From NCBI GenBank assembly GCA_964437815.1, contig CAYTIE010000029.1:1-11536 (forward strand): a stretch of 11,536 nucleotides of DNA, written 5' to 3'. The notes under the pieces are model-generated. The model saw only the letters and a program-made list of their open reading frames with translations, was not told where the DNA came from and made no database searches. Below are positions 1 to 6,004 of this stretch, one piece after another; within the stretch, counting starts at the first letter, position 1, and each line of letters begins with the position of its first letter. The stretch is from Marisimplicoccus sp964437815. Lineage in GTDB: Bacteria > Bacteroidota > Bacteroidia > Flavobacteriales > Flavobacteriaceae. The translations under genes and the position numbers were made by a program.

Positions 1-43
1 TAGAAGTTTAATACCAGGTATTGGAATTGTATTTGATTTCTAG
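1..43 (+). CDS. 3' end of an unidentified protein, possibly an outer-membrane beta-barrel
   Basis: Reading from base 2 gives the C-terminal peptide RSLIPGIGIVFDF followed by TAG at 41-43. Its alternating small and hydrophobic residues and terminal phenylalanine resemble the last beta-strand of an outer-membrane protein, where a C-terminal aromatic residue is the usual assembly signal. Only 13 residues are visible, so this is a guess from the ending. Its stop lies one base from the stop of the converging glutaryl-CoA dehydrogenase gene, which fits the tight convergent junctions elsewhere here. The stretch could instead be non-coding. Confidence 0.3.
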   Translation, partial: RSLIPGIGIVFDF

Positions 44-44
44 T

Positions 45-1220
45 CTAGAATGCATTGAGGCCAGTGATATCCATTCCAAGGATTAATAAGTGAATATCAT
101 GTGTACCCTCATAAGTAATTACAGATTCTAGGTTCATCATATGTCTCATAATACTGAATTCTCCTGAAATTCCCATACCTCCAAGCATTTGTCTTGCTTC
201 TCTTGCTATCTTAACTGCCATCTCCACATTATTCCTTTTAGCCATTGATATTTGAGCTGATGAAGCTTTATTTTCATTTTTTAGTTTTCCAAGTTTCCAG
301 GATAAAAGTTGTGCTTTTGTAATTTCTGTCAACATTTCAGCAAGTTTTTTTTGTTGCAGTTGCTTACTAGCAATTGGTTTACCAAATTGTACTCTCTCTA
401 ATGAATATTTTAAAGCTGTATTATAACAATCCATTGCAGCACCAATAGCACCCCATGAAATTCCATATCGGGCAGAATCTAAACACATTAGCGGAGCACC
501 AAGTCCAGACTTTCCAGGTAGAATATTTTTTTTAGGAACACGAACATTATCAAAAATTAATTCTCCAGTAGAAGAAGCTCTTAAAGACCATTTATTATGT
601 GTTTCAGGAGTTGTAAAACCCTCCATCCCTCTTTCAACTATAAGTCCATGAATTCTTTTATTCTCATCTTTTGCCCAAACGATTGCAATATCAGCAAATG
701 GGGAGTTCGATATCCACATTTTGGCACCATTTAAAATAATATCATCACCATCACTTTTAAAATTTGTAATCATTCCTCCAGGATCTGATCCGTGATCTGG
801 TTCTGTTAACCCAAAACATCCCATCATTTCACCAGAAGCTAATTTTGGTAAAAATTTTTCTTTTTGTTCATCACTCCCAAATTTCCATATTGGATACATT
901 ACAAGTGATGATTGGACAGAAGCAGTTGAACGTATTCCGCTATCACCTCTTTCAATCTCTTGCATCATCAATCCATAGCTTATTTGATCAAGTCCTGCTC
1001 CTCCATATTCAGTTGGAATATATGGCCCAAAAGCTCCAATCTCTGCAAGTCCTGAAATTAATTGACTAGGAAATTCAGCTTTTTGTGCATACTCTTCTAT
1101 AATTGGAGTAACCGACTTATTTACCCATGAGCGAGTTGATTCTCTTATTAACTTATGTTCTTCAGTCAGAAGGTCATCAAGATTATAGAAATCAGGAGAA
1201 GTAAAAGAATTGTCTTTCAT
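45..1220 (-). CDS. gcdH: Glutaryl-CoA dehydrogenase (acyl-CoA dehydrogenase family)
   Basis: This 391-residue FAD enzyme is predicted to convert glutaryl-CoA to crotonyl-CoA and CO2, the step joining lysine and tryptophan breakdown to central metabolism, in the cytoplasm. It follows the acyl-CoA dehydrogenase layout: helical N-domain (about 15-135), beta-domain with LTEPDHGSDPGG (139-149) and WISNS (169-173), then a helical C-domain with RVQFGKPIASKQ (276-287). The glutaryl-CoA subgroup shows in SGIRSTASVQSSLV, whose Arg97 matches the substrate-carboxylate arginine of the human enzyme, and in TYEGTHDIH with the catalytic base Glu371. Length is normal for a bacterial enzyme. The ATG at 1220 lies 38 nt after the rimM stop and has a TAnnTTTG box in the gap, so it may be co-transcribed with rpsP-rimM or use its own promoter. 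Another short-chain acyl-CoA substrate is possible but less likely. Confidence 0.9.
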   Translation of the reverse strand: MKDNSFTSPDFYNLDDLLTEEHKLIRESTRSWVNKSVTPIIEEYAQKAEFPSQLISGLAEIGAFGPYIPTEYGGAGLDQISYGLMMQEIERGDSGIRSTASVQSSLVMYPIWKFGSDEQKEKFLPKLASGEMMGCFGLTEPDHGSDPGGMITNFKSDGDDIILNGAKMWISNSPFADIAIVWAKDENKRIHGLIVERGMEGFTTPETHNKWSLRASSTGELIFDNVRVPKKNILPGKSGLGAPLMCLDSARYGISWGAIGAAMDCYNTALKYSLERVQFGKPIASKQLQQKKLAEMLTEITKAQLLSWKLGKLKNENKASSAQISMAKRNNVEMAVKIAREARQMLGGMGISGEFSIMRHMMNLESVITYEGTHDIHLLILGMDITGLNAF

Positions 1221-1237
1221 TTATATATAGCTTTTTA

Positions 1238-1245
1238 CAAAAATA
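1238..1245 (-). promoter_or_regulatory. Candidate Bacteroidota -7 box for gcdH
   Basis: The minus strand reads TATTTTTG, an exact match to the Bacteroidota -7 consensus TAnnTTTG, 17 nt ahead of the gcdH ATG. No TTG is seen at the expected -33 distance. In such AT-rich DNA a chance match is quite possible. If real, gcdH can be expressed apart from rpsP-rimM. Confidence 0.35.
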
Positions 1246-1258
1246 TGAATTTATGATA

Positions 1259-1771
1259 TTAGATGTCTAATAATCCATCTGGAATTCTTAAAAATATATT
1301 CTCATTTTCTTTATCAATTTTTATTATAAGGTCTTCATGGATAGGTATCATTATAGTTTTTGACTTATAATTAATTTCAAAGACTGGTTGAGGAAGATAT
1401 TCATTTATACTAATAATTTCTCCAATCTTTTCTTCGTTATTGAATACTTTAAAATTTATCATTTCTGAATAAACACTAGTCTCTTTTTTTACATCTTTAT
1501 AATCATTAGATTCAATAAAGACACTTTTAGAAATTAACTGATTTGCATAGGAGTCATCACTAACTTCATTAAACTTTATTTTGTAGGATTTATTCCTAAA
1601 GGTATTGATGCTATCAAGTTTAAACGGAATATGTTTTTTATTTATTTCTATAAATAAAAAATTAACTTTTGATAGACAATCAGAATATTTACTAGAAACT
1701 TTTAGTATTAGACCTCCATTAAAACCATGTTTTGAAGTAATGGTTCCAATTTTAGTATAACTAAAATCCAT
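1259..1771 (-). CDS. rimM: Ribosome maturation factor RimM (16S rRNA processing protein)
   Basis: RimM binds ribosomal protein uS19 and helps mature the 3' (head) domain of the 30S subunit. The protein has 170 residues, normal for the family. The N-terminal RimM beta-barrel opens with the signature IGTITSKHGFNGG (8-20, usually IGxIxxxHGxxGE). The C-terminal PRC-barrel covers about 100-170 and ends with the characteristic IPIHEDLI (142-149) and IPDGLLDI (163-170). The ATG at 1771 is 17 nt downstream of the rpsP stop, the widespread rpsP-rimM pairing, which supports both calls and co-transcription. The protein is lysine- and asparagine-rich, in line with the base composition. The usual trmD partner of this operon does not follow; glutaryl-CoA dehydrogenase does. 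Confidence 0.93.
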   Translation of the reverse strand: MDFSYTKIGTITSKHGFNGGLILKVSSKYSDCLSKVNFLFIEINKKHIPFKLDSINTFRNKSYKIKFNEVSDDSYANQLISKSVFIESNDYKDVKKETSVYSEMINFKVFNNEEKIGEIISINEYLPQPVFEINYKSKTIMIPIHEDLIIKIDKENENIFLRIPDGLLDI

Positions 1772-1788
1772 GTTTTAGAAATATGGGC

Positions 1789-2442
1789 TTATTTTTCTTC
1801 AGTAGGAGCTTCTTCAGCAGAACCTTCTTCTTCAGCAGGAGTCTCTTCTTTAGCAGGAGCCTCTTCTTTAGCAGGAACTTCTTCTTTAGGAGCCTCTTCT
1901 TTAGGAGCTTCTTCTTTAGCAGGAGCCTCTTCTTTAGGAGCTTCTTCAGCACCTTCAGCGGCAGCACTTTCTTCAGAAGCTTTGGCCTCCTTCTTAGCCT
2001 TAGAATCTTCAGCTCTTTTCTTACTATACTCTTCTTCTCTTTTACGAGATTCTTTCTTATTAGACTCTAGAGTTGATGCAAGATCTTCAATTTTTTTCTG
2101 AATTTTTGCACTTTTCTCCTTTTTCCATTCATCAAACCTTTTCTTTGCTTCTTCTTCTGAAAATGCACCTTTCTTTACTCCAAGATTTAAATGCTTTCTA
2201 AGCAAAACACCTTCATATGAAAGAATTGCCTTTGCTGTATTTGTTGGTTGTGCACCTTTTTCTAACCACTTTATTGAAGAATCAAAATCTAATTCTATAG
2301 TTGCTGGGTTGGTATTAGGGTCATATGACCCTATTTTTTCAATATATTTTCCATCTCTTTTTGACCTTCCATCTGCAATTACTATCCAATATATTGGGTG
2401 ACCTTTTTTACCGTGTCTTTGAAGTCTAATTTTTACTGCCAT
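1789..2442 (-). CDS. rpsP: 30S ribosomal protein bS16 with long acidic/alanine-rich C-terminal tail
   Basis: bS16 is a 16S rRNA-binding protein of the small ribosomal subunit. Residues 1-85 are the conserved domain: MAVKIRLQRHGKKGHPIYWI, then SKRDGKYIEKIGSYDP (27-42) and GAQPTNTAKAIL (63-74). Typical bacterial bS16 ends near residue 80-90, but this protein runs to 217. Residues 95-155 are charged and probably helical or coiled (many E, K, R). Residues 166-217 are low-complexity repeats of EEAPK and EEAPAK. Extended S16 tails of this composition are known in Bacteroidota, so the tail is unlikely to be an error, although this one seems long. The start is the ATG at 2442, which gives the canonical N-terminus. 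It heads the rpsP-rimM transcript, with a promoter-like box and a hairpin in its 121-nt divergent spacer with clpP. Confidence 0.95.
   Translation of the reverse strand: MAVKIRLQRHGKKGHPIYWIVIADGRSKRDGKYIEKIGSYDPNTNPATIELDFDSSIKWLEKGAQPTNTAKAILSYEGVLLRKHLNLGVKKGAFSEEEAKKRFDEWKKEKSAKIQKKIEDLASTLESNKKESRKREEEYSKKRAEDSKAKKEAKASEESAAAEGAEEAPKEEAPAKEEAPKEEAPKEEVPAKEEAPAKEETPAEEEGSAEEAPTEEK
1792..1947 (-). repeat. In-frame 15/18-bp tandem repeats coding the bS16 tail
   Basis: The rpsP 3' end is a run of imperfect units of 15 bp (EEAPK) and 18 bp (EEAPAK), covering residues 166-217. On the + strand it shows as recurring tcttctttaggagc-like segments. All units keep the reading frame. The later units drift (EEVPAK, EETPAE, EEGSA). 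Such a tract can gain or lose units by slippage, so length variation between close relatives would be expected. Confidence 0.85.
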
Positions 2443-2457
2443 AACATATTAATATTT

Positions 2458-2472
2458 AGGGTACTCGACCCT
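2458..2472 (-). promoter_or_regulatory. Small hairpin in the rpsP 5' leader
   Basis: The leader contains AGGGT-CGAGT-ACCCT: a perfect 5-bp stem with a 5-nt loop, unusually GC-rich for this spacer. It is followed by the palindrome ATATTAATAT (2446-2455), about 16-30 nt ahead of the rpsP ATG. Ribosomal-protein genes often carry autoregulatory leaders, so this may be part of an S16-binding leader. The structure is small and nothing beyond the pairing supports the function. Confidence 0.3.
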
Positions 2473-2491
2473 GGTTACTAATTATAAGCTG

Positions 2492-2499
2492 CAAATTTA
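2492..2499 (-). promoter_or_regulatory. Candidate -7 box for rpsP-rimM
   Basis: The minus strand reads TAAATTTG, an exact TAnnTTTG match. Transcription starting about 7 nt further on would give a leader of roughly 40 nt containing the 2458-2472 hairpin. No clear TTG -33 element is seen 17-23 nt upstream, so the call is tentative. Confidence 0.45.
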
Positions 2500-2531
2500 G
2501 CATAATATTTTTATTTACTTATGTATTTGAC

Positions 2532-2539
2532 TATTTTTG
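2532..2539 (+). promoter_or_regulatory. Candidate -7 box for clpP-clpX
   Basis: TATTTTTG matches TAnnTTTG exactly and lies 24 nt before the clpP ATG at 2564. This spacing gives a leader of about 15-20 nt. It is placed back-to-back with the rpsP box, as expected for a divergent spacer. A -33 TTG is not visible. Confidence 0.4.
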
Positions 2540-2563
2540 GACCAATACAATGAAATAGAAAAA

Positions 2564-3217
2564 ATGGATTACACTAAAGAATTTAAAAAGTATGCTACTA
2601 AGCATCATGGTATTAACTCTCTATATTATGAAAAGATAATTAGTAGTATGACACCATATATTATCGAGGAAAGGCAATTAAATGTTGCTCAAATGGATGT
2701 TTTTTCAAGACTTATGATGGATAGAATAATGTTTTTAGGAACTTCTATTACTGATAGTGTGGCAAATGTTATTCAAGCTCAATTACTTTTTCTGCAAAGC
2801 ACAGATTCTTCAAGAGACATTCAGTTATATATAAATTCTCCTGGAGGAGGAGTTTATGCTGGTCTTGGTATATATGATACAATGCAATTTATTAAACCTG
2901 ATGTCGCAACAATTTGTACTGGCTGTGCTGCGTCTATGTCAGCAATTCTTTTATGTGCTGGTAAGAAGGGTAAAAGATCTGCCCTTAAACATTCGAGGGT
3001 AATGATTCACCAACCACTTGGAGGAGTTTCAGGTCAAGCTGCTGATATTGAAATTACAGCTAGAGAGATTTTGAAGCTAAAGGATGAATTGTACAAAATT
3101 ATATCTAAGCATAGTGGTCAAAGCTTAAAGAAAGTTGCTTCTGATAGTGATAGAGACTACTGGATGAAATCTGATGAAGCATTAAAATATGGAATGGTTG
3201 ATGAAGTCCTAAACTAA
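2564..3217 (+). CDS. clpP: ATP-dependent Clp protease proteolytic subunit ClpP
   Basis: ClpP is the serine peptidase that forms the tetradecameric chamber of ClpXP, degrading unfolded, tagged and regulatory proteins in the cytoplasm. I start it at ATG 2564 (217 aa, MDYTKEFKKYATKHHGIN), which matches remembered flavobacterial N-termini; a TTG at 2537 would add nine residues overlapping the promoter-like box. The catalytic triad is visible: Ser124 in GCAASMSA (120-127), His149 in MIHQPLGG (147-154) and Asp198 in SDRDYWM (195-201). INSPGGG (90-96) carries the oxyanion glycines. The stop is 6 nt before clpX, so both are surely one transcript. One oddity is that the motif around the nucleophile is usually AASMGA; here the residue two after the serine is Ser126, not Gly, and Cys121 replaces the common Met or Gln. 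The rest of the active site looks intact. Confidence 0.95.
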   Translation: MDYTKEFKKYATKHHGINSLYYEKIISSMTPYIIEERQLNVAQMDVFSRLMMDRIMFLGTSITDSVANVIQAQLLFLQSTDSSRDIQLYINSPGGGVYAGLGIYDTMQFIKPDVATICTGCAASMSAILLCAGKKGKRSALKHSRVMIHQPLGGVSGQAADIEITAREILKLKDELYKIISKHSGQSLKKVASDSDRDYWMKSDEALKYGMVDEVLN

Positions 3218-3223
3218 TTTGGT

Positions 3224-4453
3224 ATGAGTGAAAAGGAAATTCTATGCTCTTTTTGCGGAAGAACAAAATCACAAACAAAACTTTTAATTGCAGGTTTAGA
3301 TGCACATATATGTGACATATGTATTTCTCAAGCTGATCTTATATTAAAGGATGATGAATCAAGCATTGAATTAGATACAAGTACTTTTGATCTAAAGCCT
3401 CCTAAAGAAATTAAATTTTTTCTTGATAAATATGTTATTGGTCAAGACCAAGCTAAAAAGGTATTATCAGTTGCTGTTTATAACCATTATAAAAGAATAC
3501 TTCAAGATAAACTAGAAGATGATATAGATATTCAAAAAAGTAATGTTTTATTAGTTGGTCCTACGGGAACTGGTAAGACATTACTAGCACAGACAATTGC
3601 AAAATTATTAAATGTTCCTATAGCTATAGTTGATGCTACTGTTTTAACTGAAGCAGGGTATGTTGGTGAAGATGTTGAAAGTATTTTAAGTAAATTATTA
3701 CAAGCTGCAGATTTTGATGTAAAAAAGGCTGAAAAGGGAATTGTCTTTATTGATGAAATTGATAAAATTGCAAGAAAAAGAGATAATCCCTCTATTACTA
3801 GAGATGTTTCAGGCGAAGGAGTTCAACAAGCATTACTAAAACTTCTAGAAGGAACTACTGTAAATGTACCTCCAAAGGGTGGAAGAAAACATCCAGATCA
3901 AAAATTTATTGAACTTAATACCTCTAATATACTTTTTATTGCTGGTGGAGCTTTTGATGGAATTGAAAAGATTGTTAAAACAAGGCTTAACCTTCAATCT
4001 ATAGGTTATAAAATGTCAAAAGAACATAAACTTCAACAACAAGAGGACAATGTTTTACGATATATTAATCCTCATGATGTTAGGGCATATGGTCTTATCC
4101 CTGAAATTATAGGTAGACTCCCTGTGTTGAGTTTCTTAAATTCCTTATCAAAGGATGCGCTTAAAGATATAATGACAGTTCCAAATAATGCTTTAATTAA
4201 ACAGTATGAGAAATTATTTGAAATGGATGGTATAAGTTTTTCTATTACGCCCTCTGCTATAGATTATATAGTTGATAAAGCAATGGAATATAATTTGGGA
4301 GCAAGAGGATTAAGAAATTTATGTGAGGCTATTTTAAATGATGCAATGTTTAATCTTCCTAATTCCGAAGTTAAAGATCTGAAAGTAACTAAAGTTTATG
4401 CTGATCAAAAGTTACAAATGATAGATATGACATATTTGAAAGCAGTTTCTTAA
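3224..4453 (+). CDS. clpX: ATP-dependent Clp protease ATP-binding subunit ClpX
   Basis: ClpX is the AAA+ hexameric unfoldase that recognises tagged substrates and threads them into ClpP. The 409-residue protein is of normal length. The N-terminal C4 zinc domain has Cys8, Cys11, Cys30 and Cys33. AAA+ elements in order are Walker A GPTGTGKT (112-119), pore-1 loop GYVGED (145-150), Walker B FIDEID (175-180), the substrate-gripping RKH loop (221-223), arginine finger Arg298 in IIGRLP, and sensor II GARGLR (359-364). The ClpP-docking tripeptide, usually IGF, appears as IGY at 260-262, a conservative change. The ATG at 3224 is 6 nt after clpP. The stop shares four bases with the stop of the converging GH3 gene, so no terminator fits between them. 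Trigger factor (tig), often upstream of clpPX in relatives, is not here. Confidence 0.96.
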   Translation: MSEKEILCSFCGRTKSQTKLLIAGLDAHICDICISQADLILKDDESSIELDTSTFDLKPPKEIKFFLDKYVIGQDQAKKVLSVAVYNHYKRILQDKLEDDIDIQKSNVLLVGPTGTGKTLLAQTIAKLLNVPIAIVDATVLTEAGYVGEDVESILSKLLQAADFDVKKAEKGIVFIDEIDKIARKRDNPSITRDVSGEGVQQALLKLLEGTTVNVPPKGGRKHPDQKFIELNTSNILFIAGGAFDGIEKIVKTRLNLQSIGYKMSKEHKLQQQEDNVLRYINPHDVRAYGLIPEIIGRLPVLSFLNSLSKDALKDIMTVPNNALIKQYEKLFEMDGISFSITPSAIDYIVDKAMEYNLGARGLRNLCEAILNDAMFNLPNSEVKDLKVTKVYADQKLQMIDMTYLKAVS

Positions 4454-5949
4454 TTTATAGATTTTAATTCCTCTATGTAATCTCTAGAATTTGAAAGTCT
4501 TGGAATTTTATTTTGTCCTCCTAGTTTCTTTTTTGAAGAGAGCCAATCATAAAATAGACCTGGCCTTGCTTTAACAACTTCAGGTATTTTTATTGTTGAA
4601 TCTTTATATCTTTTTGCTTCGTAATCCGAATTTACTTTTTTTAAATTTTCATCAAGATTTTTTGTAAATTTCTTCAAATCCTTAGGTTCCTCGGAGAACT
4701 CGATTAACCACTCATGACTACCAGTTTTATCTGTGCTCATATATATTGGAGCTGCAGTATAGTCTTTAATTTTACAATTATTTTTTTCTGCAGCTTTGGC
4801 TAATGCAACTTCTGCATTTTCAATTATTAATTCCTCACCAAAAGCATTGATGAAATGTTTTGTTCTTCCTGTTACTTTAATTCTATAAGGATTAAGTGAA
4901 GTAAATCTAACTGTGTCGCCTATTTTATATCTCCATAAACCTGAGTTAGTAGTAATTACTATTCCATAATTTATATCAAGCTCTACCTCACTCAGAGGGA
5001 TTATTTTATTAGTATTATGAATGGGTATAAATTCATAAAATATTCCATAATCTAACATAAGTAATAGTTCAGAAGAATTATTCTGATCTTGAATTGCAAA
5101 AAATCCTTCAGAGGCATTATATATTTCATAATATCTGAATTTTTTTGACGGAAACATCTTTTTATATAATGATCTGTAGGGTTCAAAATTTACTCCCCCA
5201 TGAAAATAAACCTCACTATTTTCCCATACTTCAAGGATATTATCTTTTTTGGTTTCCTTAAGAACATTGTTAAGTAGAACCATCATCCAAGAGGGAACTC
5301 CAGCAAAACTTGTTACCTTCTGATTTAATGATTCTTTTATTATTAGTTTAACTTTTTCTTCCCACTCTGGAATTAGAGAAATTTTTTGACTTGGCGTACT
5401 ACTAAGTTCAGCCCAGAATGGAAGATTATCAATCATTATTGCAGACAAATCACCGTAATAACTCATTTTGTCTTCATATATTTCTCTTGACCCTCCTAAT
5501 CTAAGGCATTTCCCAGCGAGAAGTTGAGAATTTTCATTATTGTTAAAATATAGTGACAACATATCTTTTCCAGCTTTATAATGGCAATCATCAAGACTTT
5601 CATAGCTTATAGGAATAAATTTGCTTTTTGCATTAGTAGTTCCACTTGATTTTGCAAACCATTTTATAGGAGTATTCCAAAAAATGTTTTGTTCACCTTT
5701 TCTAACCCTTTCAATATCATCACTTATATCTTCATAAGAAACAGAATCTACTCTGTTACTAAAATCTTTATAGCTTTTAATGCTTTTAAAATCAAATTTT
5801 TTTCCAATTTCAGTATCAATATTATACACCATAAGCTTTCTTAGAACTTCTTGCTGAACTTCATTAGGGAATTTTTTGAATAATTCAATTTGATTAATTC
5901 TTTTTTTCAAAAACCAAGAAGCTACAGAATTGAATAAAGGAATTGGCAT
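4450..5949 (-). CDS. GH3 family acyl-adenylating enzyme (GH3 auxin-responsive promoter family protein)
   Basis: GH3 proteins belong to the ANL adenylate-forming superfamily; plant members activate a carboxylic acid with ATP and join it to an amino acid. Bacterial members are common in Bacteroidota, but their substrates are, to my knowledge, unknown. The three ATP/AMP motifs are present: KSSGTT (100-105), YNASEGF (277-283) and YKIGD (341-345). A hinge-like GRTKHFINAFGEEL lies at 361-374. The C-terminal subdomain ends with KLGGQNKIPRL (475-485), whose lysine could serve catalysis, though that is inference. The length of 499 residues is normal for bacterial GH3 proteins. No signal peptide or membrane span is evident, so it is probably cytoplasmic. 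The ATG at 5949 gives the typical MPIPLFNSVASWFLKKR start. It overlaps clpX by 4 nt at its 3' end and is divergent from the DUF2797 gene with 30 nt between starts. Confidence 0.88.
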   Translation of the reverse strand: MPIPLFNSVASWFLKKRINQIELFKKFPNEVQQEVLRKLMVYNIDTEIGKKFDFKSIKSYKDFSNRVDSVSYEDISDDIERVRKGEQNIFWNTPIKWFAKSSGTTNAKSKFIPISYESLDDCHYKAGKDMLSLYFNNNENSQLLAGKCLRLGGSREIYEDKMSYYGDLSAIMIDNLPFWAELSSTPSQKISLIPEWEEKVKLIIKESLNQKVTSFAGVPSWMMVLLNNVLKETKKDNILEVWENSEVYFHGGVNFEPYRSLYKKMFPSKKFRYYEIYNASEGFFAIQDQNNSSELLLMLDYGIFYEFIPIHNTNKIIPLSEVELDINYGIVITTNSGLWRYKIGDTVRFTSLNPYRIKVTGRTKHFINAFGEELIIENAEVALAKAAEKNNCKIKDYTAAPIYMSTDKTGSHEWLIEFSEEPKDLKKFTKNLDENLKKVNSDYEAKRYKDSTIKIPEVVKARPGLFYDWLSSKKKLGGQNKIPRLSNSRDYIEELKSIN

Positions 5950-5972
5950 GGATTATATATATTTATTATAAA

Positions 5973-6004
5973 TAAAAATATGATGTTCTCGGGAGTTTTA
6001 CAAA
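5973..6004 (-). promoter_or_regulatory. Candidate promoter of the GH3 gene inside the DUF2797 5' end
   Basis: On the minus strand a TTTG (6004-6001) is followed after 20 nt by TATTTTTA (5980-5973). That is the Bacteroidota -33/-7 arrangement with one mismatch in the -7 box (final A for G). The spacing lies within the known range of about 17-23. It would start transcription near 5966, about 17 nt before the GH3 ATG. Because only 30 nt separate the two start codons, this promoter overlaps the first codons of the divergent DUF2797 gene. Confidence 0.35.

Noticed and set aside
845..1069. Small + strand open frame inside gcdH
   Set aside because: Antisense to a well-conserved enzyme, no recognisable domain or start signal.
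1792..1947. CRISPR-like or regulatory repeat array
   Set aside because: Units are 15 and 18 bp, have no spacers, keep the rpsP frame and encode its low-complexity tail.
1761..1967. Leu/Lys-only frame on the minus strand over the rpsP 3' end
   Set aside because: Out-of-frame reading of the same repeats, overlapping both rpsP and the rimM start; no protein-like features.
1783..2070. Open frame rich in Phe/Ser/Arg on the + strand across the rpsP tail
   Set aside because: It is the complement of the EEAPK-coding repeats; its composition is a by-product of the repeat and rpsP is clearly real.
2537..2563. TTG start giving ClpP nine extra residues
   Set aside because: It overlaps a promoter-like TATTTTTG, and the ATG at 2564 gives the N-terminus expected for flavobacterial ClpP.
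3105..3305. Small minus-strand open frame across the clpP/clpX junction
   Set aside because: Antisense to two highly conserved genes; no recognisable features.
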